A DNA stretch of 64,000 bases, taken from Bin87 sp965262485 (lineage in GTDB: Bacteria > Chloroflexota > Dehalococcoidia > Lucifugimonadales > UBA3495). Each line of letters starts with the position of its first letter. Within the stretch, counting starts at the first letter, position 1. The translations under genes and the position numbers were made by a program. The notes under the pieces were generated by a model. The model saw only the letters and a list, made by a program, of their open reading frames with translations. It was not told the origin of the DNA and ran no database searches. Shown piece after piece: positions 49,209-57,713 of this stretch. The stretch covers positions 558,001 to 622,000 of the forward strand of contig OZ253540.1 of the NCBI GenBank assembly GCA_965262485.1. Direction: 5' to 3'.

Positions 49209-50084
49209 ATGCGAGCTATTGATTACATTGCCCCTACATCCCTGAGTGAAGCCGTTTCCATTATGGCGGCCCACGGTGACCGCGCCCGTCCATTGGCCGG
49301 CGGTACTGATGTACTGGTTCAGTTGCGAAGCGGTCGGCGTGAAGCCGACGTTCTCGTTGATACCAAGAAGATCACCGAATTAAACGGAATCCGTTTGGAT
49401 GACAACGGTTTGCAACTCGGAGCTGCCGTTGCCTGTACCAAAATATATGATGACCAGGCAGTTGTCGCTGCCTATCCCGGGTTGATTGACGCTGCCAGTC
49501 TCATCGGCAGCATACAGATTCAGGGTCGCGCATCCATCGGCGGAAACCTGTGCAACGCAGCTCCGTCGGGCGACGGCATCCCTCCGGTGATCACGCTGGG
49601 CGGCGAAGCCCACATCACCGGCCCCAACGGGTGGCGCACGGTTCCGACCGAGGATTTCTGCACCGGACCGGGTCGAAACGCCCTGGAGCCAGGCGAGTTG
49701 CTGGTAGCAATTCAGATCCCGGCGCCGGCGGCGAATTCAGGCACCGCATACCTGCGATTCATACCCCGCAATGAGATGGATATCGCAGTCGCTGGCGTGT
49801 CGTCCACGGTGGTTCTGGACGCGTCCGGCCAAAATATTCAGTCAGCACGCATCGCGTTGGCGTCGGTGGGACCGACCCCGATTCTGGCGACGGCAGCGGG
49901 CGATAGCCTGGCTGGCAAGGCAGTGTCTGATGACGCGATTGCCGAGGCCGGTCGATTGGCCAGCGAAGCCGCAACGCCTATTACCGATATGAGAGGCACG
50001 ATTCGCCAGCGGCACCATTTGGTGGACGTGTTGACCCGCCGCACATTGAATATCGCCATCCGGCGCGCTCGAGGGGAGGAATAA
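49209..50084 (+). CDS. Molybdenum hydroxylase FAD-binding subunit (CoxM/XdhB type)
   Basis: The 291-residue protein has 'MRAIDYIAPTSLSEAVSIMA', the FAD loops 'ARPLAGGTDVLVQLRSG' near residue 27 and 'ASIGGNLCNAAPSGDG' near 110, and a C-terminal domain 'ASVGPTPILATAAGDSLAGK'. It moves electrons between the iron-sulfur subunit and an acceptor. It is the first gene of the operon and lies 1 nt before the 2Fe-2S subunit gene. I use ATG 49209, best placed for the ribosome-binding site, over GTG 49203. Confidence 0.93.
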   Translation: MRAIDYIAPTSLSEAVSIMAAHGDRARPLAGGTDVLVQLRSGRREADVLVDTKKITELNGIRLDDNGLQLGAAVACTKIYDDQAVVAAYPGLIDAASLIGSIQIQGRASIGGNLCNAAPSGDGIPPVITLGGEAHITGPNGWRTVPTEDFCTGPGRNALEPGELLVAIQIPAPAANSGTAYLRFIPRNEMDIAVAGVSSTVVLDASGQNIQSARIALASVGPTPILATAAGDSLAGKAVSDDAIAEAGRLASEAATPITDMRGTIRQRHHLVDVLTRRTLNIAIRRARGEE

Positions 50085-50085
50085 T

Positions 50086-50562
50086 ATGCCCGGACTTGTC
50101 CATGTAACTACTACCATCAACGGAAATCAGGCCGACTTTCTGTGTGAGCCGAGGCAGAGTCTGCTGGAGTGTCTGCGAGATATCGTGGGCATGACCGGCA
50201 CCAAAGAGGGTTGCAACGACGGCAACTGTGGCGCGTGCACCGTCGAGTTCAACGGTCGCATCATTACATCCTGCCTGGTTTTGGGTGTTGAAGCACAGGG
50301 CGTCGAAGTAAACACCATTGAAGGCATTGCCACAGCAGACGGATTGCATCCGGTGCAGCAGGCGTTCCTGGAAAATGCGGCGCTGCAGTGTGGCATCTGC
50401 ACACCAGGTTTCATTGTGGCCGCCAAGGCGCTGCTGGAAGCCGAACCGGACGCGGACGAGCCGCGTATTCGCCACTGGTTGGCGGGTAATCTGTGCCGAT
50501 GCACCGGTTATGACAAGATTATCCGGGCCGTGATGGATGCCGGAGAACGGATGAAAGCCTAG
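50086..50562 (+). CDS. Molybdenum hydroxylase 2Fe-2S subunit (CoxS/XdhC type)
   Basis: The 158-residue protein has a plant-type ferredoxin cluster 'GCNDGNCGACTVEFNG' with a further Cys in 'TSCLVLGVEAQG', and the C-terminal helical cluster 'CGICTPGFIVAAKALLE' and 'NLCRCTGYDKIIRAV'. These are the two 2Fe-2S centres of the family. It lies 1 nt after the FAD subunit and 139 nt before the large subunit; the latter gap holds a GGAACCGG/CCGGTTCC hairpin (about 50598-50629). Confidence 0.95.
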   Translation: MPGLVHVTTTINGNQADFLCEPRQSLLECLRDIVGMTGTKEGCNDGNCGACTVEFNGRIITSCLVLGVEAQGVEVNTIEGIATADGLHPVQQAFLENAALQCGICTPGFIVAAKALLEAEPDADEPRIRHWLAGNLCRCTGYDKIIRAVMDAGERMKA

Positions 50563-50701
50563 TCGATTCCGGTTCACTGTAACCGACATCGTTTGTGGAA
50601 CCGGAGCGCCCCTGGTTGCCCCGGTTCCAGTCATTTCAACGGCATCGCGTGTCATTCACGACAGTCGCGTTTGCAACTATTACGAACTGAGGTGAAGTAA
50701 A

Positions 50702-52978
50702 GTGACAACCTCCAACCTGGTTTTATCGGAAACCGAATATGACGTGGTGGGCAAACGTCCGGTGCGACCGGATGGTGTGGACAAAGTCACCGGACGTGCG
50801 CAGTATGGCGCGGACCTGATCCTTGCCGGCCTGCTTCAAGGACGAGTGTTGCGCAGCCCCCACGCCCACGCCCGTATCAATTCCATTGACGTGAGCAAAG
50901 CCCAGGCGCTGGCGGGAGTGCGGGCAGTTGTTACCGCAGCCGATCTGCCGTTCGCCGCGCTGAGCAAAGCTGAGCTGGGGAACGATTATAACCGGTTCAA
51001 GTTCCTGAGCGATAATTTTCTGGCCAGTGACAAGGCGCTGTATCGGGGTCACGCGGTGGCCGCAGTGGCCGCTGACAACGCCCACGTCGCCGAGGCGGCT
51101 CTGGCGTTGATCGACGTCGACTATGAAGTTCTGCAACCGGTGTTGGATGTGCGTGATGCGATGCTCGAAGGGTCGCCGCTGCTCCATGACGACCTGATCC
51201 ATACTTCCGCGATGGGCGATATGTCCGATCAGCCGAGTAACGTCGCGTCTTACATGAAGATTGAAAAGGGCGACGTTGCGTCGGGGTTCGCCAATTCCGA
51301 CGCCATTGTTGAACGGGAATTTACCACCGCCTCGGTACACCAGGGCTATATTGAGCCACACAACGCCACTGCCCACTGGCGGCCGGACGGACAAATCAAC
51401 ATCTGGTGCAGCACGCAAGGGGCGTTCGTCGTGCGTGCCAACACCGCTGATGTTTTGCGAGTGGATGTTTCCGACGTTCGGGTTACGCCCATGGAGATCG
51501 GCGGTGGCTTTGGAGGCAAAGTCTCGTTCTATATTGAACCGGTGGCCGCATTGCTGTCCCGCCAAGCCGGCGCCCCGGTCAAGATTCTGATGAGCCGAAC
51601 CGAAGTTTTTGAGGGAAGCGGCCCGGCGCCCGGCAGTTGGATGCGGGTCAAAATGGGAGCGACCAAAGAGGGGAAGATAACGGCCGCCGAATTCGAACTG
51701 GCATTTGAAGCCGGGGCGTATCCGGGTTCCCCGGTGATGCAGGGGGCCACGTGCGGCTTGGCCTGTTACAACCTGGAAAATGCACTGGTAGAAGGCTACG
51801 ACGTGATGGTCAACAAACCCAAGACCGCTGCCTACCGCGCCCCGGGTTCGCCACAGGCTGCCTTTGGCGTTGAGCAGGTCGTGGACGAGCTGTGCGTCAA
51901 ACTTGGCATGGACCCGATCGCGTTCCGCCTCAACAACGCTTCGGTCGAAGGCACTCGAAAGGTGGAAGGGCCGGTGTTTCAGCGGATCGGACTGGTTGAA
52001 TGCCTAGAAGCCGCGCGCAATCACGACCACTATCAATCCCCGCTGGAGGGGCCCAATCGCGGACGCGGTGTGGCGGCCGGTTTTTGGATGAATCGGGGAT
52101 TCCATTCAAGTGTTAACATGACGGTCAATCCCGACGGCACCGTCAACCTGGTCGAGGGATCAGTGGATATCGGCGGTTCCCGGGCATCCATCGCTCAGCA
52201 GGCTGCCGAGACACTGGGCATCGGTTATGACGACATCAAGCCGCAGGTGGTCGATACGGATTCGATTGGATTTACCATGGTCACCGGCGGCAGTCGGACC
52301 ACATTCGCCACTGGCTGGGCTGCCATCCTCGCGGCGGAAGATGTCATGCAGCAAATGGTCGAGCGGGCAGCGTCAATCTGGGACGTCCCGGCCGACGAGG
52401 TCGAGTATGACCGGGGAACCATCCGGCACAAGTCCCAGGAGTTGAGCCTCACGTTCCGTGAATTGGCGCGTCAGTTGTACACGACGGGCGGCGGCATTAC
52501 GGGCACGGCCAGCCTCGACCCCACCGGAGAGGGCAATTCATTCGCGGTTCACCTGGTGGATGTGGAAGTTGATCCGGATACCGGCAAAACAACCATTCTC
52601 CGCTACACGGCCATCCAGGACGCCGGCAAAGCCGTGCATCCCAGTTACGTGGAAGGACAAATCCAGGGTGGCGCTGTGCAGGGCATTGGCTGGGCGCTGA
52701 ATGAGGAATACTTCTTCAACGACAGCGGTCAGATGGTGAACTCCAGTTTTCTGGATTATCGAATGCCCACGGCATTGGACCTGCCGATGATTGACACCGT
52801 GATCGTCGAAGTAGCCAATCCCGGCCATCCATACGGCGTGCGCGGCGTCGGCGAGGTGCCCATTGTCCCTCCATTGCCGGCGATTGCCAGCGCTATTGCT
52901 GGCGCCACTGGCAAGCGAATGACGAGTCTCCCCATTACGCCGGGGAGCGTCTTGGAAGCCGATTGGAACGGGGCGTAA
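50702..52978 (+). CDS. Molybdenum hydroxylase large (molybdopterin) subunit
   Basis: The 758-residue protein belongs to the xanthine dehydrogenase/aldehyde oxidase family. It has 'DGVDKVTGRAQYGADLILAG', 'YIEPHNATAHW', the cofactor loop 'MEIGGGFGGKVSFY' near residue 267, 'TAAYRAPGSPQAAFGVEQV' near 378, 'VTGGSRTTFATGWA' and the catalytic-Glu segment 'YGVRGVGEVPIVPPLPAI' near 720. It lacks the AYRCSFR loop of form I CO dehydrogenase, so it is not CoxL. The substrate (an N-heterocycle, aldehyde or aromatic CoA ester) is open. GTG start behind GAGGTGAAGTAAA. Confidence 0.93.
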   Translation: MTTSNLVLSETEYDVVGKRPVRPDGVDKVTGRAQYGADLILAGLLQGRVLRSPHAHARINSIDVSKAQALAGVRAVVTAADLPFAALSKAELGNDYNRFKFLSDNFLASDKALYRGHAVAAVAADNAHVAEAALALIDVDYEVLQPVLDVRDAMLEGSPLLHDDLIHTSAMGDMSDQPSNVASYMKIEKGDVASGFANSDAIVEREFTTASVHQGYIEPHNATAHWRPDGQINIWCSTQGAFVVRANTADVLRVDVSDVRVTPMEIGGGFGGKVSFYIEPVAALLSRQAGAPVKILMSRTEVFEGSGPAPGSWMRVKMGATKEGKITAAEFELAFEAGAYPGSPVMQGATCGLACYNLENALVEGYDVMVNKPKTAAYRAPGSPQAAFGVEQVVDELCVKLGMDPIAFRLNNASVEGTRKVEGPVFQRIGLVECLEAARNHDHYQSPLEGPNRGRGVAAGFWMNRGFHSSVNMTVNPDGTVNLVEGSVDIGGSRASIAQQAAETLGIGYDDIKPQVVDTDSIGFTMVTGGSRTTFATGWAAILAAEDVMQQMVERAASIWDVPADEVEYDRGTIRHKSQELSLTFRELARQLYTTGGGITGTASLDPTGEGNSFAVHLVDVEVDPDTGKTTILRYTAIQDAGKAVHPSYVEGQIQGGAVQGIGWALNEEYFFNDSGQMVNSSFLDYRMPTALDLPMIDTVIVEVANPGHPYGVRGVGEVPIVPPLPAIASAIAGATGKRMTSLPITPGSVLEADWNGA

Positions 52979-53068
52979 CCGGCGTCGAAACATAAACTGC
53001 GGGCTTGGGTTGCACGGCCCAACCGGATGGGTTGCTGTCGTAATCCATCGATGGTGAAGGATGTGACG

Positions 53069-53524
53069 ATGGGAATATCGAACTGGAAGATTGTGCGCCC
53101 AGGCCTGCTGCTCTTCGGAATTGGCGTCGCCTGGGCGATTCTTGCCGGCGGTTGCGCTACGGCGAACGATGAAATCGCGGTGGCTGATCCGGTGGAAACA
53201 GCGCCGGGCACATCAGCGATAGATCTTTCCGCCACGGCGCGGGACGGTGAAAAGCTCTTTGCAGCGAATTGCATGGTCTGCCACGGAGCGCGTGGTACCG
53301 GGACCGCAACCGGGCCGCCATTAGTGCACCTCATCTACGAGCCTGGCCACCACTCGGATAATTCGATCCGTGCCGCGGTTCAATCCGGAGTCCAGTCGCA
53401 TCATTGGACGTTTGGAGATATGGCGGCTATTGTGACGGTTGCACCAGAGCAAATTGACCAAATCATCTGTTATGTCCGCGAGTTGCAAGTAGCAGAAGGT
53501 ATCGCCGATAAAGCGCCGTGCTGA
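53069..53524 (+). CDS. Cytochrome c lipoprotein, single haem
   Basis: The 151-residue product has an N-terminal hydrophobic stretch ending 'WAILAGGCATANDE', which looks like a lipobox with Cys at about residue 29. A haem site 'AANCMVCHGARGTG' near residue 68 follows, in a class I cytochrome c fold ending 'IDQIICYVRELQ'. It would be anchored outside the membrane. It follows the molybdenum hydroxylase by 90 nt and could receive its electrons; that is inference, because the hydroxylase shows no export signal. An in-frame ATG at 53051 is possible; 53069 has better spacing from GAAGG. Confidence 0.82.
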   Translation: MGISNWKIVRPGLLLFGIGVAWAILAGGCATANDEIAVADPVETAPGTSAIDLSATARDGEKLFAANCMVCHGARGTGTATGPPLVHLIYEPGHHSDNSIRAAVQSGVQSHHWTFGDMAAIVTVAPEQIDQIICYVRELQVAEGIADKAPC

Positions 53525-53634
53525 TTGCGCGGGTGGCGATGAGGTCGGGCTTGCTTACACGCGGGCAGGACACGGTGGGTTATCATAATCTTGAAACGGG
53601 CCCGGCGATTTATCGGCATGAATGGAGGTGTTTC

Positions 53635-53901
53635 GTGGCAAAAGTATTCGTTCCCACGATGTTGCAAGCCACCACCGGCGGAGTAAAAGAGGTGGATGTC
53701 AACGCCCGGAACGTTCGCCAGGTAATTGAACAGCTGGACCAACTGTTTCCTGGCATCGCCGGTCGCCTGATGGAAGATGATGAGATTCGCCCAAATCTGG
53801 CGGTGGCAGTGGATGGGGAAGTGGCGCGCATGGGCTTATTGGAGCGGGTCGGCCAGGATACGGAGATTCATTTCGTCCCCGCAATTGGAGGCGGCATTTA
53901 G
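53635..53901 (+). CDS. MoaD/ThiS-like ubiquitin-fold sulfur carrier
   Basis: The 88-residue protein starts at GTG 53635 behind GGAGGT, reads 'MAKVFVPTMLQATTGGVKEV', and ends 'IHFVPAIGGGI', with a near-terminal double Gly as in MoaD/ThiS proteins. These carry sulfur as a C-terminal thiocarboxylate. The terminal Ile after the Gly pair means trimming, or a different mode, would be needed. It follows the molybdenum hydroxylase and cytochrome genes, where a molybdopterin-related role would make sense. The longer frame upstream is rejected. Confidence 0.78.
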   Translation: MAKVFVPTMLQATTGGVKEVDVNARNVRQVIEQLDQLFPGIAGRLMEDDEIRPNLAVAVDGEVARMGLLERVGQDTEIHFVPAIGGGI

Positions 53902-53965
53902 CCATTTGGCGGAGCATCGTGCGGAGCCGCATCCACCCGGTACGAGCGCAGGCATTGGCGACTGG

Positions 53966-54109
53966 CAGGGCCTTTTCAAAGTCGTAGGCATTGGGGACAT
54001 TATTTTACCGGGATGAGCAGGATAAACGGGATGGACGGGATTCTTCTGATTAAGGGCGCTTGGATTCCGGCTTGCGTCGGAATGACGGACTAACTTTGAA
54101 AAGGCCCTG
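53966..54109. mobile_element. Family B MITE-like element with 17-bp inverted repeats
   Basis: CAGGGCCTTTTCAAAGT (53966-53982) and ACTTTGAAAAGGCCCTG (54093-54109) are perfect inverted repeats. The flanks GCGACTGG (53958-53965) and GCGACCGG (54110-54117) form an 8-bp direct repeat with one mismatch. The 110-bp centre contains other common bacterial repeats (GGATAAACGGGATGGACGGG, and TTCCGGCTTGCGTCGGAA). Confidence 0.85.
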
Positions 54110-54191
54110 GCGACCGGTGGCGCAGATTGACCCGTACCACGGGGGCAGATACAATTACGTCCAATATCAGGCGCCAAAATTTAGATTTGTG

Positions 54192-54755
54192 ATGAGTTCT
54201 ACGGCATTGCCAAGTGACAATCCCCAAGCACCCGAACAAGAGTTTGCTTTTGCGGTAACGGCGCAAGTTGCGGGCGAGATACCCGTTAGCGAGGCGGTAG
54301 CGAAAGCAATTTCGGCTGGTGGGCTGGTCTTTCGGGAGGCGGACGATGGCATCGAAACGTTGCTTTGCGCCAGGACACGGCCGGGCCGCCAGGGTCCGGA
54401 TGCTCCCTTAAGCTGGCGTTTGCCTAAAGGAACGCCTGAGCCTGGCGAAAGTGTGGAGGAGACGGCCCGCCGTGAGGTGCAGGAAGAAACTGGCGTCAGC
54501 GTGAATCTAATCGCTCCGATCACCAGTATCCAGTATAACTTCGTGGGCCACGATGACGGAATTCTATATGACAAGACGGTCCATTTTTATCTGATGGAAC
54601 CGCTTGGGGGCAGTACCGCCGATCATGACGCCGAGTTCGACGTGGTTGAATGGCAAGCCTACGACCGCGCGCTGCAGTTGCTCGAATACGACAATGAGCG
54701 CAGCGTTCTGGAAGCAGCGCGATCATTGATCGCCTCCTACCAGGATGGCGAATGA
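54192..54755 (+). CDS. NUDIX hydrolase
   Basis: The 187-residue product has the NUDIX box 'GTPEPGESVEETARREVQEE' followed by TGV (G-x5-E-x7-REUXEEXGU). It cleaves a nucleoside diphosphate linked to some other moiety, with the substrate unknown. The N-terminal 35 residues are extra. The start at ATG 54192 avoids the longer frame that runs into the family B repeat. Its stop overlaps the following GNAT start (ATGA), so the two are translationally coupled. Confidence 0.88.
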   Translation: MSSTALPSDNPQAPEQEFAFAVTAQVAGEIPVSEAVAKAISAGGLVFREADDGIETLLCARTRPGRQGPDAPLSWRLPKGTPEPGESVEETARREVQEETGVSVNLIAPITSIQYNFVGHDDGILYDKTVHFYLMEPLGGSTADHDAEFDVVEWQAYDRALQLLEYDNERSVLEAARSLIASYQDGE

Positions 54756-55384
54756 CCATGGATCGGACCATCGTTCTGAGGGGAGTGCGCGTGCTGCTGC
54801 GTGGCAAACGCATTCAGGATGCGGAGTTGGATTACATCTGGCGCAGTGATCCGGAAATAGCCCGCCTGGACGCCGCGTATCCTCTCACAATGAAATACGA
54901 GCGATACCTGAAACTCTTTGAAGACCAGATCCGTTGGCCGACCCCCGGTTCTCATCATTTCGCCATTGAGGTGGCCGGCGGAAAGTTTATCGGCAACTGC
55001 ATGTATTACGACCTCGACAGCCTTTCGAAAGAAGCTGAACTGGGCATCGTAATTGGAGACCGAGATTACTGGAGTGGCGGGTATGGGTACGATGCAGTGG
55101 TTACGCTGTTGCATCATATGTTTGACGATTTGCGGTTGAAACGAGTTTATCTACACACGCTGGACTGGAATCACCGCGCGCAAAAATGCTTCGAACGATC
55201 CGGGTTTAACCCGGTACGCGAGGTGCGGCGGATGTCCCACAATTTCATCCTGATGGAAGTATATCGAGACGATTGGGACGCAACGTCGAGTGAGCGATTG
55301 GCGCTCAGGCAGCAGTATCTGGATCAACGAGGCGGTTTGCTGGTCGGCGACGATGATGCTGTCGCCGCGGGTCCGTTAGCGTAA
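54752..55384 (+). CDS. GNAT acetyltransferase, RimJ/RimL type
   Basis: The 210-residue protein has 'VRVLLRGKRIQDAELDYIWR', 'EAELGIVIGDRDYWSGGYGY' (acetyl-CoA pyrophosphate region), and 'RVYLHTLDWNHRAQKCFERS'. The acceptor is unknown. It overlaps the NUDIX gene by 4 nt. A second ATG at 54758 could be the start. Confidence 0.83.
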   Translation: MTMDRTIVLRGVRVLLRGKRIQDAELDYIWRSDPEIARLDAAYPLTMKYERYLKLFEDQIRWPTPGSHHFAIEVAGGKFIGNCMYYDLDSLSKEAELGIVIGDRDYWSGGYGYDAVVTLLHHMFDDLRLKRVYLHTLDWNHRAQKCFERSGFNPVREVRRMSHNFILMEVYRDDWDATSSERLALRQQYLDQRGGLLVGDDDAVAAGPLA

Positions 55385-55418
55385 TCCACTGTCCGGGATA
55401 TACAGCCATCGGTGGGGA

Positions 55419-56141
55419 TCAACCGTTGGCTGCGATTATCGCCTCTGAAATGGTGATGTCTCCCGTGTATAGGGCCCTGCCGATGATCGCGGCCTCGGCC
55501 CCGGTGGGCGCCAATTTCGACACATGCTCCGGAGCGCCAACACCTCCGGCAGACAGAACGCTGAGTCCGTCGGTCTGGGCGACGAGGGCTGCGGTGGCTG
55601 AGTAATTGGGTTCTTCCAGGGTTCCATCGCGCGAAATGTCGGTATAAAGCACGCGCACGACACCCAACTCTGCCATGCGGGCGGCCAATTCGATGGCGGT
55701 AATTTCCGACGTTTCGGTCCAACCGCGGATTGCGACCAAACCATCCCTGGCGTCGAGGGCTACCACCACTCGGTCACTGCCGAACCGACGGCATAATTCC
55801 TCAACCAGATCAGGGTTGGACACGGCAGCAGTCCCGACAACGACGCGAGCCGCTCCGGCATCGAACAAACCGGAGGCCGTATCGATGCTGCGGATACCGC
55901 CGCCAACCTGCACCGGAATGGTGAGCGAGCGCGTGATGGCCGAGATTGCGGCGAGATTAGCCGGGTTGCCACTGTGGGCTCCGTCAAGATCCACGATGTG
56001 CAGGCGCTGTCCACCTTCCGATTGCCATCGCTCGGCCACCTCCAGGGGGTTGTCGGAAAATACGGTCTCCTGCGCGTAATCGCCCTGATACAAACGCACG
56101 CAATTACCGCCTCTTAAGTCTATTGCCGGGATGATTTCCAT
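55419..56141 (-). CDS. hisA: ProFAR isomerase (phosphoribosylformimino-AICAR-P isomerase)
   Basis: The 240-residue TIM-barrel enzyme carries out the Amadori rearrangement in histidine synthesis. Features are 'MEIIPAIDLRGGNCVRLYQG', 'LHIVDLDGAHSG' (catalytic Asp at 8), 'QVGGGIRSIDTA', 'LYTDISRDGTLEEPN' and 'VLSAGGVGAPEHV'. I start it at ATG 56141; the longer open frame upstream lies over hisH. It follows hisH by 20 nt. Confidence 0.95.
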   Translation of the reverse strand: MEIIPAIDLRGGNCVRLYQGDYAQETVFSDNPLEVAERWQSEGGQRLHIVDLDGAHSGNPANLAAISAITRSLTIPVQVGGGIRSIDTASGLFDAGAARVVVGTAAVSNPDLVEELCRRFGSDRVVVALDARDGLVAIRGWTETSEITAIELAARMAELGVVRVLYTDISRDGTLEEPNYSATAALVAQTDGLSVLSAGGVGAPEHVSKLAPTGAEAAIIGRALYTGDITISEAIIAANG

Positions 56142-56161
56142 GGAGGCTGCGACCTGCGCCG

Positions 56162-56818
56162 CTATGCGACGGTACCAGTGATCTGCTTGACGAAGTTGGC
56201 GTAAATGCGCAGCCCGTTTTCGCCGCTTTTTTCGGGGTGGAATTGGGTTGCTACCACATTGTCGCGTGCGTATATGCTGCAAAATTCTACGCCGTAGTCG
56301 GTAAGCCCGGCCACGTGGTCGCGGTGCATTGGGTCGGCATAATAACTGTGCACGAAGTAGAAATGACTGTCTTGGGGGATGCCGGCCCACAATGGGTGAT
56401 CCGACTGAAAGTGGACGGTGTTCCAGCCCATGTGGGGTACCTTGCGGCCTTCCGGCAGGCGTCTCACCCGTCCTGGAACGAGACCGATGCAATCGGCATC
56501 GCCCTCGTCGGTAGCGTCCAACAGGAGCTGCAAACCGAGACAAACACCCAAAAAAGGTCGTCCACTGGCGATATATTCCAGCAGAGGTTGCACCAGGCCG
56601 CGTGAACGAAGCGCCGACATTGCCGCCGGCCCGGAACCAACGCCGGGCAGTACGACGGCGTCTGCGGCAGCGACGCGGGCCGCGTCTGACGTCACACACG
56701 GAACGACGCCGGCTTTCTCGATGGCTCGGGCGACGCTTCTCAAGTTGCCGGAATCGTAGTCAATTACGACGATTCGGGGATCGCGGGGCGGGTCTTCGGC
56801 CATCGCGCTATCAGACAC
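56162..56818 (-). CDS. hisH: Imidazole glycerol phosphate synthase, glutaminase subunit
   Basis: The 218-residue class I amidotransferase supplies ammonia to HisF. It has 'IVVIDYDSGNLRSVARAIEK', the nucleophile 'GRPFLGVCLGLQLLL' near residue 90, and the His/Glu pair 'VVATQFHPEKSGENG' near 195. No hisF is in the window. Its start overlaps the end of the cobalamin adenosyltransferase gene by 8 nt. Confidence 0.95.
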   Translation of the reverse strand: MSDSAMAEDPPRDPRIVVIDYDSGNLRSVARAIEKAGVVPCVTSDAARVAAADAVVLPGVGSGPAAMSALRSRGLVQPLLEYIASGRPFLGVCLGLQLLLDATDEGDADCIGLVPGRVRRLPEGRKVPHMGWNTVHFQSDHPLWAGIPQDSHFYFVHSYYADPMHRDHVAGLTDYGVEFCSIYARDNVVATQFHPEKSGENGLRIYANFVKQITGTVA

Positions 56819-57398
56819 GATCCCCGGTGGCCCGTTCGATGGGGATCTCCCGATCGTGGTATCGAGCCAGGACGAACAGCAGGTCTCCCAGTCGGTTGAG
56901 GTAGGCGAGAATAAGGTTGTTGGTCAACCCGCCAACCTCAGCCAGAGCGACTACCCTCCGCTCAGCGGTGCGAATGACGGTTCGCGCTGAATCCATTGCC
57001 GATGACGACGGCGTGCCGCCCGGCAGTATAAATACCTGGGGCATCTGGAAGTGCGTTTCCAGTTCGTCGATTATCTCTTCCAGCTTGTCCACCATCGCTT
57101 CGGTAACCGGAGTGAAGTGTTGATGGAACAGATCGTATTTTGCGGGATCGGTTGCCAACTCGGCAGCGACCGTGAACAATTCGCGCTGCAAATCCCTCAG
57201 GATGTTTTTGACCTTGTCGTCGTCGGTCAACGAGCGGGCCAGACCCATCAGGCTGACCGCTTCATCGGTGATGCCGTAAGCCTCGGTGTGCGGGTTGGCT
57301 TTGGACACGCGGCCACCATAGAGCAGGCTGGTCTCGCCCTGGTCGCCGTATTTGGTGTACACGCGCTTGCGGCGTGGAGATGACGAAGATGTACTCAT
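56811..57398 (-). CDS. Cob(I)alamin adenosyltransferase, PduO type
   Basis: The 195-residue enzyme transfers the adenosyl group of ATP to cob(I)alamin. It has the N-terminal ATP motif 'TKYGDQGETSLLYGGRVSK' and the helix bundle 'AMDSARTVIRTAERRVVAL', 'NRLGDLLFVLARYHDRE' typical of PduO/CobA2. It implies use of adenosylcobalamin. It overlaps hisH by 8 nt and heads the adenosyltransferase-hisH-hisA transcript. Pairing with his genes appears incidental. Confidence 0.93.
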   Translation of the reverse strand: MSTSSSSPRRKRVYTKYGDQGETSLLYGGRVSKANPHTEAYGITDEAVSLMGLARSLTDDDKVKNILRDLQRELFTVAAELATDPAKYDLFHQHFTPVTEAMVDKLEEIIDELETHFQMPQVFILPGGTPSSSAMDSARTVIRTAERRVVALAEVGGLTNNLILAYLNRLGDLLFVLARYHDREIPIERATGDRV

Positions 57399-57481
57399 TT
57401 TAGATACTCCCGTGCCAATTTCGACGACGTGTCATTCTAGCACTACCATGCCGGCATCGCTACCCGGAGCGCCGGCAACCC

Positions 57482-57570
57482 CAGGGCCTTTTCAAAGTCC
57501 TCCGACCTCCGCTCATGGTGAGCTTGTCGAACCACGGGCAACCATCCTTCGACGGGCTCAGGATGAGCGG
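57482..57570. repeat. Partial family B end plus a common palindromic repeat
   Basis: CAGGGCCTTTTCAAAGT (57482-57498) runs directly into a palindrome: CCGCTCATGGTGAGCTTGTC (57509-57528) answered by GACGGGCTCAGGATGAGCGG ending at 57570. This palindrome is the widespread 'TCATCCTGAGC..GTCGA' repeat. A degenerate second end (GACTTTGCAATCTCCCTG) follows near 57590. The gap 57399-57632 holds only this. Confidence 0.7.
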
Positions 57571-57632
57571 AGAGAACAGGCTGGCCAACGACTTTGCAAT
57601 CTCCCTGCCGGCAACCGGGCGCCCGTGATCCG

Positions 57633-57661
57633 TTGGGAAGGCAACGGTCAGGTGATAAACT
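57633..57661 (+). promoter_or_regulatory. Possible cofE promoter
   Basis: TTGGGA (57633-57638), 17 nt, then TAAACT (57656-57661) preceded by TGA (extended -10). It lies about 50 nt before the cofE ATG. Confidence 0.4.
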
Positions 57662-57713
57662 GACGATACAGGGGATCCACGTCACAATCTACTGCCAAGT
57701 TGGGGAGGACACC

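Noticed and set aside
50598..50629. GGAACCGG/CCGGTTCC hairpin before the molybdenum large subunit as a terminator
   Set aside because: No T-run and it lies inside an otherwise coherent operon; it may only tune expression, so it is mentioned with the subunit gene.
50702..52978. Large subunit as carbon monoxide dehydrogenase CoxL
   Set aside because: The active-site loop is AYRAPGSPQ and lacks the AYRCSFR motif of form I enzymes.
56142..56699. Frame extending hisA upstream to 426 codons, seeming HisH-HisA fusion
   Set aside because: The extension is out of frame with hisH and lies antisense to nothing conserved; hisH and hisA are in separate frames with their own starts.
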